Made by a program: the position numbers and the translations under genes | Shown here: positions 40,923 through 51,267 of the stretch, piece by piece | Layout: every line of letters begins with the position of its first letter | How positions within the stretch are numbered: the first letter of the stretch is position 1 | NCBI GenBank assembly: GCA_963210315.1 | Contig: OY723306.1 | Location: 310,001 to 374,000 of the forward strand | From: Rhynchopus euleeides | Lineage: Eukaryota; Euglenozoa; Diplonemea; Diplonemida; Diplonemidae | DNA length: 64,000 nucleotides | Reading direction: 5' to 3' | The notes under the pieces: generated by a model | What the model was told of the DNA's origin: nothing | Databases searched by the model: none | Seen by the model: the letters and a program-made list of their open reading frames with translations, nothing else

Positions 40923-43900
40923 ATGTCAGCCGAGGCGGTGCAGGCGAACAACACGTTGATCGCTGTCAATGCCGGCCCCGTGCAGCTGCGCTTCCTCATT
41001 ATGACCGCGCCCTCCCCTTCTAACCTCCCGATTTACATCAAGGTATCGAGTGTATTGCGTTTGGGCGGTGCAGCGTGCACACCGTGCTGTCCTTCTGAGG
41101 ACACTGAATACAGGTGGTTTCGGTGGGTAGGGTGGGGGCCGCTGCACACGCTGTTGAAGGGGCACATACACATACAGACACACATCACGCAGCGCTGTTT
41201 CAAGACACCCACTGGTGGAAGTCGCGCCACCACCCTCACAAGGGCACTATGGGAAGATGGCATTTTGTGGCAACATGTTGGCACAGCACAGGCCGATCAC
41301 ACTTCTCATGACACCTTGGGTAGCACTGCCTGCGATTCACGCCTTCCACGCGCAGCTCTGAAAAGTGGCACTTCTAGATCCGGGTATTCTCATCACAGGG
41401 TGCATCCCTCACGCGACTTTATGTCGACACGAGTGAGCGAGAGAGAGATATATGAGGAAGTGTGAGGTGTTGCTTGTCAGGGCTCGCCCACTCACTATTT
41501 CTCCCTCACTGCCGCACAGGCAAAGCACCGCACACCACCACGGTGGGTGGGGTGGGGTGGCGTGGGGCAGACCAATGCTTAGCCCGGGTGAAAGGGGTGG
41601 GGGCTGGCAGTGTACCTTCTTTTCACCTTTCTTCCGGCTGTTCAAACACTCCCTGTCACATCCCACCGATACACCTGCAGGAGCTGAAGAAGCACGGCGT
41701 GAAGTCTCTTGTGCGAGTGTGTGCCCCGACTTACAAGCAGGAGGTGCTTGCGTCGCATGGGATCAAGATCTACGTATGTCGACATGCCAGCATCCGTGAA
41801 ATGGGTGGGGGATTTTGCTGATCTAGACGGAGCTGTTCGCAGTGTGGTTCATCATCATGTGATAATCTTGTAGGCACCGGCAGTCTCCCGAATCAAGAGG
41901 TAAGGTGGCCCCGAGGGACTCTGAGAAAGAATGCCGCCAACCCACCCACCCCACCACCTGCAGGACGGCCCTGGTTGGTTCTTCGAGGACGGGGCACCGC
42001 CCCCGCGCGAGGTGCTGTCCAACTGGCTCAACCTGCTGGAGCAGGAGTTCGGGATTGATGATTTGTCCGGCAAGAAGATGAAGGGCGAGCGGCAACCGGA
42101 CCTTGTGCCGCAGGGGCCCGTGTCTACACCCGAGGCAAGCGACTCGCAGCCGTGCGTCGGTGTTCACTGCATTGCGGGGCTCGGGCGCGCGCCAGTGCTG
42201 GTGGCCGTTGCCCTCATTGAGCTCGGAGGCCTCTCGGCAGCTGACACAGTGTCCCACATCCGTGGCTCCCGTCACGGTTGCTTCAACCAGGATCAGCTTC
42301 GGGTATGTCCAGCAGTGTGAATGAGTTGGTTGGTTCGTTTCCTGCACTTTGTTGCTGAGGGCGGTGCCCACCAGGAGGGTCTACGCATTCCGCCCGGGGG
42401 GGGGGGGGTGGGTGGGTGCACGACGCGCTGGCAGAAATCTCCTGAACCGGTTTGAAAACAGTAACCGGTTCCTTGGGAACCGGTTTGGGAACCGGTTGAA
42501 ATCACAACGGCAAACCGGTTACTGACAAATCCGAACCGGTTGAGGACAGGTTCAGAACCGGCTGGGACCGGTTCTGAAACTGGCAAAAACCGGTTCGTGA
42601 ACCGGTTTGCAGGAACCGGTTTCAGAACCGGTTCTCGAACCGGTTCTGGAACCGGTTCCAGAACCGGTTCTGAAACCGGTTCCCCCAGTCCTGACCGGAT
42701 TTCTATAGGGGGACCCTTTCGAATTTTTTTTTCGGGGGGGTAAATTGAACGTTTTTGGCCATTTGAAGCCACTGCGACCATTCCCGGGCCTCGGAAATCA
42801 GATTCTTGCCCCTCAAATGCGGTACCGGTCCGGACGAAAATCCGGACCGGAACCGCAGGTACCGCATGCAGAAACTGGCAGAAACCGGTTCGCGAACCGG
42901 TAGAACCGGTTTGCCCAGAACCGGTTCACGCAGTCCTGACTGGATTTCTATAGGGGGACCCTTTCGAATTTTTTTTCCGGGGGGTAAATTGAACGTTTTT
43001 GGCCATTTGAAGCCACTGCGACCATTCCCGGGCCTCGGAAATCAGATTCTTGCCCCTCAAATGCGGTACCGGTCCGGACGAAAATCCGGACCGGAACCGC
43101 AGGTACCGCATGCAGCCGCCCCAGCGCCGCCCTCCCCACCCCCCTCCCCAGCCTGTCCCAGAAGAGGTCGCTTTTCCCATTGGTGCCTGCCTATGTATTG
43201 CCTCTGTTGTGCCTGCGCCTGTGCCTCCCTGCCCTGTATTTTTTTACCCTCACGGGTATCACGATACAGGGCAGTCCACCCCCTCCCCCCAAAAATCGTT
43301 CGCATCATCTTGGCGCCCATTCCTTCCACTTTCTGGATGTGTTTGGTATTTCCGAACGGAATTTTCCAGCGTCAAGACTGATACCTCGCCGTTTTAGAGT
43401 CAGTCACTTCTACCGCCGCTGCGATTTGCGATACGGTAGTTGTGCAGAAATGCTAACATTTAATTTGCTCTGTGGAACCTGGACTGCACCTTCTGGGCTG
43501 TGAGTCTGTAGATAGTTGGACAGTTGCGGAACCCATCCTTTGTGTGCCTCCGACTTGAGGAGCTGTCGACTTCAGAACCAAGGTTCAGAACGAAGATGAC
43601 GACCTGCTGTGAGCTGCAAACCTTCTTGACACACCTACCGTACCTGCATTACACTCGTGGTAATTCCATACCCCTGGAAACAGGAGACCACCGTCTGTTC
43701 ACAGATGGTCTTGAGCGTGGTAGCCATCTTTGCTATGGAGTCACGATTAAGTCTTTGTGGTCACGTGGGCCCATGAGCAGCGGATACACTTGGAGTGGAG
43801 GGAGGGGGTGCGGTTCTGGAAAAGCGGGTCTGAATCTGGTCAAGGACGACTGAGGGCTTCAGTTCGAGTTTAATGTGGGTCCAAGGGTACACAGGAGATC

Positions 43901-45317
43901 ACTGCTTGCATATTCAACCTGCTTGTCATCCTCTGGTTACTGTTCAACGGCTCGAACTCCTCGACTTTCCTTGGCTGACTGAAATGAAACAATACGGCCA
44001 TGCTGCTATTGTGTTGTTCCCCTGACAGAGGAACACAAGGGAAGGGTACTGCAGCTGTCCACGAAGTGGCTCGACGTAGCCACCTCACGCTGCCTAGAGG
44101 GTCGGTTCAGGTTGAAGCAGAGCAATTAAGTGTTAGGGGGATGCCTTTGGTCAAGGCCTTTTCTAAAAAAAATTGACCCACGGCGCCTGTGTTGTAGCTC
44201 GGTCTACGCCAGGTTCCACACCCCGTCATCGCAAAACGTACACATACACAGAGGCAGGCCTCTGTGGTACGGGAGCATGATGGGAGGAAATTTTGCCTTT
44301 TGGTCAAAAAGGCGCCTTTTTAGAATAAATTGACCCGCAGGGTGGCTGAGTCTTATCAGACAGGCCGACCTATGTTGATCAATGGAACCACACAACCTGT
44401 TCAACCTGCAAACCACCCGGGGTGGCGGCTGAGTCCTCACCCCTGCCGTAGCATGAGATAAGCCGACGTCGACCTCCGCTCCGGTCTCTCAACAACGGTC
44501 GTCACCAGTTGAACCGCGTCTGGGAAAGCCTGATCTTTGGATCTGGCCTCCCTGTTGTCACTGTGATTCGAAGAACTGTGGGGTTCAGAACCAAGGATGA
44601 GGAACTGCTGTGAGCTGCACACTCTCTTGACACACCTGCACGTATCTGCGTTACACTCGTGGGAAACCCGAACCCTGTATTTATACAGGAGACTTCCATC
44701 TGGGACAGTTTCTGTTCCAGATGAGCTTTGACAGTGGTAGCCATCTTTGCTATGGAGCCATCGTCATTGCTATCGTCGTCACTCGGACCCATGAGCAGCG
44801 GATACAATTGGTGTGGAAGGAGAGGGTGCGGTTCTGGATCAGTAGGTCTGAATCTGACACTGGGACTGAAACCCATAGGTCTGAGATGACTCAGTGCGGG
44901 TCAGGTCCGTATACCGGTCCACCGACCGGTACACGGCCAACCGGTCGGGACCCACTTTGCCCGGTTCGCAAATGTCGGTTCTGGAACCGGTTCGGGCGGA
45001 ACCGGTTCACCGGCGGAACCTGTTTACCGGTGAACCGGTTCAGCCCGTGCCAGCGCGTCGTGTGGGTGGGGGTTTCCAACAAGACATGATTGTCGGGAGG
45101 TTCTACAGCAGAAGGAGAGGCACATCAGGCAGGGGGGGTTTTTTGCCCCAGGGAATACGATTTTCTCTCCCTGTGTTTTGAAACCGCAATCTCCTGTAAA
45201 GGGACGGACATACCCGCAATACACCACACCACACAACACCCTCATCAGTGGCTGCTGAAGTACAAGCGCACCCGGAAGCCGACCTCTGGAGGTGGCGGCT
45301 GCTGCACAGTGCAGTGA
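40923..45317 (+). CDS. PTP4A: PRL-type (PTP4A) protein tyrosine phosphatase, four exons (right-arm copy)
   Basis: Same 206-aa protein as the copy at 21384-25962. Exons are 40923-41042, 41681-41773, 41964-42302 and 45249-45317; each junction is phase 0 with donors GTATCG, GTATGT and GTATGT and acceptors CTGCAG, CTGCAG and ATCAG. The P-loop HCIAGLGRAPVLVA, the WFFEDGAPP loop and the C-terminal CCTVQ CAAX box are all present. Intron 3 is 2946 bp here against 3130 bp in the left copy; the difference is entirely in palindrome arrays, so the coding product is unaffected. If the inverted arm is an assembly artefact, this is the same gene as the left copy. Confidence 0.88.
42442..42689. repeat. GAACCGGTTC palindrome array 3 (right arm)
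   Basis: Mirror of 24196-24443, same length, in PRL intron 3 near its donor site. Confidence 0.9.
42686..42871. repeat. 185-bp repeat copy B (right arm)
   Basis: Mirror of 24014-24199, with the GGTACCGGTCCGGA hairpin head. Confidence 0.85.
42872..42930. repeat. GAACCGGTTC palindrome array 2, shortened (right arm)
   Basis: Mirror of 23884-24005 but 72 bp shorter. The missing segment lies between two direct GAACCGGTTCT copies, the expected outcome of slippage, recombination or assembly collapse. Confidence 0.88.
42931..43115. repeat. 185-bp repeat copy A (right arm)
   Basis: Mirror of 23698-23882. Confidence 0.85.
43565..43840. repeat. Dispersed repeat copy 2 (right arm)
   Basis: Mirror of 22973-23248; diverged direct partner at 44581-44859. 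Confidence 0.65.
44581..44859. repeat. Dispersed repeat copy 1 (right arm)
   Basis: Mirror of 21954-22232; diverged direct partner at 43565-43840. Confidence 0.65.
44977..45042. repeat. GAACCGGTTC palindrome array 1, shortened (right arm)
   Basis: Mirror of 21659-21836 but 112 bp shorter, with the missing piece again bounded by direct GAACCGGTTC copies. It lies about 200 bp before the last PRL exon. Confidence 0.88.
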
Positions 45318-47995
45318 TCCATGTCCATGGGTGCTGCAGCAGCAGAGAACGGTCGGCAGTTGACTTTGGTTGCGGGGTGAGGGGTGATTGGAGCTATCTT
45401 CGTACTCTCTCTCTCTCTCTCTCTCTTCTTTGTCTCCGTCTCTGTTCCATCTCTCGTTTTCAAGTCCACCCCACCCCACCCCCCTCACACGTTGCTTGGG
45501 TGGTGGCGCCGTGATTTGGTCACTTGGTGCCGGCATGGTCGTCCAGTGCTCTCAGCATGAGGACCGTGCTGCGCAAAATCTCTGGTTTCAGACGCCCACC
45601 CGTGGCACCACAAACAACAGCACATGCCCCGGCTATATCGTCCGACCCCCCCACCCCCCACCCCCCCCGACCCCCCTTCTCGCCCACCCAACCCCCGTAT
45701 TTTTTTTGGGTCGCTGCTATTGCCTCGTATGTCATCTTGCCCTGCTGTTCGGTGTGTCCTTTTTGGTTTTGGATATCCATCTTTTGTTGAACAATGCATA
45801 AAAAAATGCCCCCCCCCCCCCCCCCACCCCCACCCCATCCCAAACTCATCCTGCAGGCAATGGCAACCGGTCTGCCTCCAGTGTATAAATCTGTACGGAC
45901 AGACCGGCTGTGACCGTTCTTGCGGTGAGATATGAGATGTGCCACACTTTGACCCACCCCCCACCCGTCCCTCCCGCATACAGCCCTGCGACATGCATGT
46001 GTGGCAGTGATGTGCGTGTGTGGTATCTCACGCCAAAACTGCAAAGAAAAGGGGGGGGGGTCTGTGACAACACCGCAAAGTACACGCCCTTCCTAGCTGT
46101 CCCAGAGGAAAAGGTGACGTTATGCCCAGAGAGATCCTCTGGAGGCACGCCTCACAGTGTGGCTGGGGGGGGGGGGGGCGGGGGGAGGGGGGGTCACAGA
46201 GGGTCAGGGAAATCTCGGCGGTGGGGAGTGAGAGAGAGAGAGAGAGAGAACTGGGGTGTGGGAGTCAGCGACAGCGGCATGTTCCCCAAGTCTTTTGAGA
46301 GAGAGAGAGAGAGAGAAAAAAGGTCCCTCTCGCGTGATGTTTTGCTTTGGCTGGCGCTTGCGCTGGCTGGGGGAATTCAGGGGGGGGGGGGGGGGTGACA
46401 ATACGCCAGCAGGCACGGTGCCAAAGGCATTTGAGAGGGAGAGAGAGAAGAGAGAATGAATGGAGTGAGTTAGAGCTCGTTCCCCCCTCCCGCCCCATCC
46501 CCCCCCCCCACCTGACCCCCCCACCCCCACCCCACCCCACCCTTCGGACGACATGGCTTCGGCATATGAGGGAAGAGGTGGGAGAGGGGGCTGGGGTATC
46601 TGCAGTTCGGAGGAGCAGGGAAATAATCGTGAGGGGTCCAGGCGGATCCACGGGGTGCGCATGTGTGTGTGTGTTGAAACCAGTTTTTTAAGGCGGTCTC
46701 TGTCGAGCGCAGCCTTTCTCGACAGAATCACCTCCCCTGTGTGTGTGTGTTCTGCATATTGCTGCAAAACATGACCTTCCCCCCCACCCCCTTTTTTTCC
46801 AACACGCGTGCTGCCTGTGTGTCTCTGTGTGGGGTGGCGTGTGTTTTGAGTGGGTCGGCCCTGCACAGGGGAGGGGGGGGGGTGTATTTTTTCCACGACC
46901 CACTTCCCTGTTTCGCTCCCCGTCACAGCATGTGTGTGCGTCAGGTGCCCCTGTGTCTTGGATCCGACTTTCTTTCTTTCTTACTCCAAAATACGGTTTC
47001 ATATTGGAGTGGGGCGAGGGTCACGCCAAAAACAGAGTTTGATTGGTGCGATCTACACGGCGACAAGAAAATATTGATTTGTTGGCCGGCGAGAGCAGGT
47101 TCGAAACGAGACAGCATGAAGAGCGGTTCACCTTGGGCTGGTATTGGGCCTGCTCCTGCTGAACAGACACTACTTTCACCCCCTTCCCACACCGCCGCGG
47201 GATAAGGGGGTATGCTACCAGCACAAAAGGGCAAAAATCGGTTGTCAAAAGATTTGAAGATTCAAAAATATGTGTGTGTGTGTGTGGCTCTCTTCAGTTT
47301 TAGGACTCCCCCCCCCCCCCCCCATCCCACCCCCCACCACGCACAGCCTGCATAACGAGTGAAGGGAGGCCGACTCTCTCTGTGCTTTACTTTTTCTTCT
47401 CTACTTCACTACCCTCCCCCCCCCCCTCCCCCTTGTCAGCGCCTCTCCTGGCATCGGACAAGGCGGGGGTGTGCCAAGCTATTTTCGGGCCCGCAAGTGT
47501 CCCGGAAGCGGTGCGCCCTTTCTCTCTGTCTCTCTCAAAAAAAATCTGGGATGGTACCAACCTGTGGGCGAACACGTCGACTAACCTGTGATTCGTTCGC
47601 TCGTGGACATACCAGTGTACCATGCTCGTGGACAGGGTGTGTGTTTGTGCATTAGGATGGGGGTGGGGTGGGGGTGGGTTTTGTGTCGAGGCAATGTGGC
47701 AAAAGACCATTTATGCAGCGTGCCAAACAACAAAAAAAAATAAACCAACAGAAAATACAAAACAAAACCAAAACATTTCTTGCGAAAAAAAAATGAAATC
47801 AACACACGGTGAAGAGTGGCAGCGCTGCTCGCCCGCCAGCCCCCCTACCCCTTTGGACAGTTTGGAGTTTTGCTGCGATCAGCACGCAGACCATGGGCCC
47901 AGCAGCACATTGTTGAGGTGTAATCATCTTATTTGGTGCTGTGCACACCCATCCGCCGCAGGTGCATACACCCCAGAGCCATCTGATCTGCGGCG
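45318..47995. other. Intergenic DNA rich in microsatellites and homopolymers (right arm)
   Basis: Mirror of 18706-21383, with the same CT/AG tracts, C and G runs and GT tract at the same lengths. No supported gene. Confidence 0.6.
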
Positions 47996-49549
47996 ATGCT
48001 TCACTATGCGGTGCTCCTGCTTGCAAGCGGTGTGATGGCACAGCGGCAGGACGGCACCACGCTGGAGGACGAGTTCGCACGGTTCCAGAGCGGGGAGCGG
48101 GGCCGCGTGTCCACCGAATCGGACACCGTCTTCTCCTACCATGTCCTGTCGCGCATGCGCGACGGAGACCTGGAGACTGTGGAGGCACACGCAGCTGCCG
48201 GTGGCGCCACAGGCGGTGCAAGTCTGGACGACCCGGGCTACGCCAACCTGCTGGTGACGCTGGACCACAGCGACGGGGCTGTCGAGGCGTTCCTCACTGC
48301 GGCAGACGGCAGGGCCTTCCAGCTGGGGCGCGCGGCACCTCCAGCAGAGCACCACGTGTGGGCAGCTGTGCCTGCTGGGGACGAGGGCGGCACGGCGGAC
48401 GAGGTGGATGAAGAGTCGCGTGAGGCAGAGACGCTGGCACAGGTGGCAGTGCCGAAGGGTGAGAAGGACCGCAGCGGGCAGTACGTCGTGGATGTGTTTA
48501 TCGGGTTCTCCGACAAGGCAGCGAAGCGTGCCGGGAACATCCGTGCCAAGGCGCAGTCGCTGATCAGCTGGACCAACATGGCGCTGCGCAACAGCAAGGT
48601 GACAAACGGGCGCCTCCGCCTGGTGGGTGTGGCGACCTCCCCCCAGAACCCTGGGCTGAGGGGGGCCATCCAGCAGCAGGTGCAGTGGTTCGGAAAGGCG
48701 ATGGCCAGCACCGGTGCGGACATCTCCTTTGCGGTGCAGGAATACAACAACGACGGCGGTGTCAGGGGTGTCGCACAAGGCGGGGGCAGGCGTGCCGCTG
48801 TTCTGATCGGTGCAGGCATCCACGTCTTCGCACACGAGGCAGGGCACCTGAGTGGGGCCAGGCACTGCCTCGGGAAGGGCGACGCGGTGAGGTCGCACGC
48901 GCGCTACGGCATCTCCGGCACCATCATGTGCTACGGGAAGCAGCCCATCTTCTCCACCCCCGCCGTGCGGCTCGACGGCAAGGTGATGGGGATCCGCGGG
49001 AAGGCCGACGTTGCGGGGGGCTGGCGCAGCAACTTCCAGAGGATGTCGGGGTACGCACGCCACACGGTCCCCTTCGGCGCGTCCCCCCCTTCGCCCCCTT
49101 CGCCGCAGCCGCGCCCCGCCCCGCCGGCACCCGCGCCGCGCGGCGGCAAGCTGGTGGCTGGGCGTGTCTACCGCGTGTCGGTGTCCGGGTCGCAGGAAGT
49201 GCTGCAGCTGTCGCAGGGCAAGGTGCTCCTGTCCCCACTGTCGTCTGTCAAGCGGAGCCAGCAGTGGCGCCTGCAGGCCAGAGGTGGGGCCTACGCGCTG
49301 GTCAACATGCGGTCGGAGCGGTGCCTCGCTGTGCAGCGTGCCTCACGCGCTGCCGGGGCACCGCTGGTGACATGGCGCTGCGGCATCCTGCAGTCCGACA
49401 AGTTTGTGGCGGTGCCTGCTGCTGGAGGGCGCTACCTGCTGCGTGCGTCGCACAGCGGGAAGTGCGTCGAGGTGACGCGTAAGGGCAGCCTGAAGCAGGC
49501 AGACTGTGCTCCAGGGCGGAAGGGACAGCGCTTCCTGTTCACTGCCTGA
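47996..49549 (+). CDS. Secreted metzincin-type zinc metalloprotease with beta-trefoil tail (right-arm copy)
   Basis: Identical 517-aa product to the copy at 17152-18705. It starts at ATG 47996 with a signal peptide (MLHYAVLLLASGVMA), carries HEAGHLSGARH at 280-290 and the IMCYG Met-turn, then a Ser/Pro linker, and ends in the beta-trefoil domain with a stop at 49547-49549. There is no intron. The gene lies between PRL and SLC44 on the same strand, with 2.7 kb and 1.7 kb of non-coding DNA on either side. Confidence 0.85.
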   Translation: MLHYAVLLLASGVMAQRQDGTTLEDEFARFQSGERGRVSTESDTVFSYHVLSRMRDGDLETVEAHAAAGGATGGASLDDPGYANLLVTLDHSDGAVEAFLTAADGRAFQLGRAAPPAEHHVWAAVPAGDEGGTADEVDEESREAETLAQVAVPKGEKDRSGQYVVDVFIGFSDKAAKRAGNIRAKAQSLISWTNMALRNSKVTNGRLRLVGVATSPQNPGLRGAIQQQVQWFGKAMASTGADISFAVQEYNNDGGVRGVAQGGGRRAAVLIGAGIHVFAHEAGHLSGARHCLGKGDAVRSHARYGISGTIMCYGKQPIFSTPAVRLDGKVMGIRGKADVAGGWRSNFQRMSGYARHTVPFGASPPSPPSPQPRPAPPAPAPRGGKLVAGRVYRVSVSGSQEVLQLSQGKVLLSPLSSVKRSQQWRLQARGGAYALVNMRSERCLAVQRASRAAGAPLVTWRCGILQSDKFVAVPAAGGRYLLRASHSGKCVEVTRKGSLKQADCAPGRKGQRFLFTA

Positions 49550-51267
49550 TGGTGTTTGATGCCTTCACTCTCCTGTGGTGTCGATACATGGCCTGAGGTG
49601 TGACCCTCCTTTTCATGCGCCTTCGGGTGAAGAACAGCTGATTTGACAAATCGTGTTTTTTGGCCAATAATGCCGCCCAAACTCCGCCAAACTCGGGGCG
49701 CTGGTCAAAATCAGGTGGGAAGAACATGGCCCCGCTATTTTATTATTGAAGGGTGCTGTGCTGCTGACCTGCCACCACGCCCCCCACCTCACACCAGTGG
49801 TAACAGTCGGAAGGGCTCGCACTTCCCAACGACTGTGACCAACACCCCACCCCACCCCTCCCTTCATCTCCCCCTGCGCCCTCTCTGACTCTCTTCATCA
49901 CTCTGCGCTGCCTTGTTAATACTCTGCAGTGCTCAGGCGCCAACGCACACCATCCCAAACCACTTATTATTCCACCTTGCCCCCTCTGCCCTGCCCCTTT
50001 ATCCCTCTTGCCCGATGCACTGCTAGCTCTCTGGGGCATGTGCTGGCTGTTAGGGCAGCACACACCTTTCGGTGTTTCCCGACATATGACGGGGGGGGGT
50101 GTGTGAAGAAAGGCAGAAAGCCTCCGCAAGACAGGTTGGTGTCACTGTTTTCCTGACCACGCTGGGTATTTTCGGGGAGCAGCGGGTGCCAGCCGTTCTG
50201 AGCTGTTTGTTTTGTCTGAATATGAACACGACTGTAGTAACGCCTCCTGGCGAGAATGCGCTGTGCCGTCCGAGACACAGGCCACACACGCAAGAGGGTC
50301 TTGACCTTGGTGGGGTGTTCTCATTCGTCCATTTTGGGGCGTGTGTGCAGAGGGTTCATTCCACCCAAATAAAGAGTGTATGGCGCAGTGGGGCAAAATC
50401 CGGACCTGGGTTGCCCCCACATTTGGCTCCCATTTGGCTGCACAGTAGCACTGCAGCACGCACACACACCCCCGTTCTTTTGTTCCCTTGTCTTGATGTT
50501 CTGCCCGAGACGGCGGGGCGTGTCCACACGGCTTTTCCTCGATTTTATTTCAGGAAATGAACACGGAATCACACACATGCTACCCACCCAGACTCTCCCT
50601 GCCCCAACCACCCCCTGTCCTGGTCCTTGGCAGCCACCCCAACAGCTGAAGAGGGTAAGGTGCCACCGGCCTGCGAGGCGCGGGGAGTGGGGGCGTGGGG
50701 GGGTATTTTGTTCTTTTGGAGTTGTGCTAACAACGCAGGAAACTTTGCTATGCAGATCATGCAGGACACACCACACCCGCAGCAGGCGGGTGGGGTGTTC
50801 TCGCGATCGACGAATACCCGCTGGTTCTTCTCTCCCCTTTCTGATTTGCAGACGCAAAGTTTCCGGAACCAGCCACTGACGCCCTCCCACCCCCACACCC
50901 CCGCCACTCCCTTTTCTTGTCAACAGGGCAAGGCAAGGCACAGCGTACACTACCTTCGGTAGTGTATCTTCTGGCACCCTGCACACACACCCCTTCGGGT
51001 GTGCGATGCTCAAATGGGAGGTGATATGCCTTGACACTTCATAACCACACACACACACCCACCACCCATCACCCACCACCCCGCCACACACCCCCTCCAG
51101 GTGCAATTTGGGCAGGGTGCTGGCTGTGCTGCTGTTCCATCCCTGCCAGCCTGGTCCATCCCCCACGGCTGGGGCGGCCTCCGGCCTGCGTCCCGCAGTG
51201 CGCTGCACACCCTCCCCACACTCTCTTCCACCGCCAGTAGCCGCGCCCCCCCTCCCACAGCCTCAGC
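49550..51267. other. Intergenic DNA between metalloprotease and SLC44-like genes (right arm)
   Basis: Mirror of 15434-17151: the metalloprotease 3' region and the SLC44 promoter. An AATAAA occurs at 50368-50373. No supported gene. Confidence 0.55.

Noticed and set aside
42806..43381. 191-codon plus-strand ORF through the palindrome arrays
   Set aside because: It is intronic repeat sequence translated by chance; the equivalent left-arm frame is broken by the extra 72 bp.
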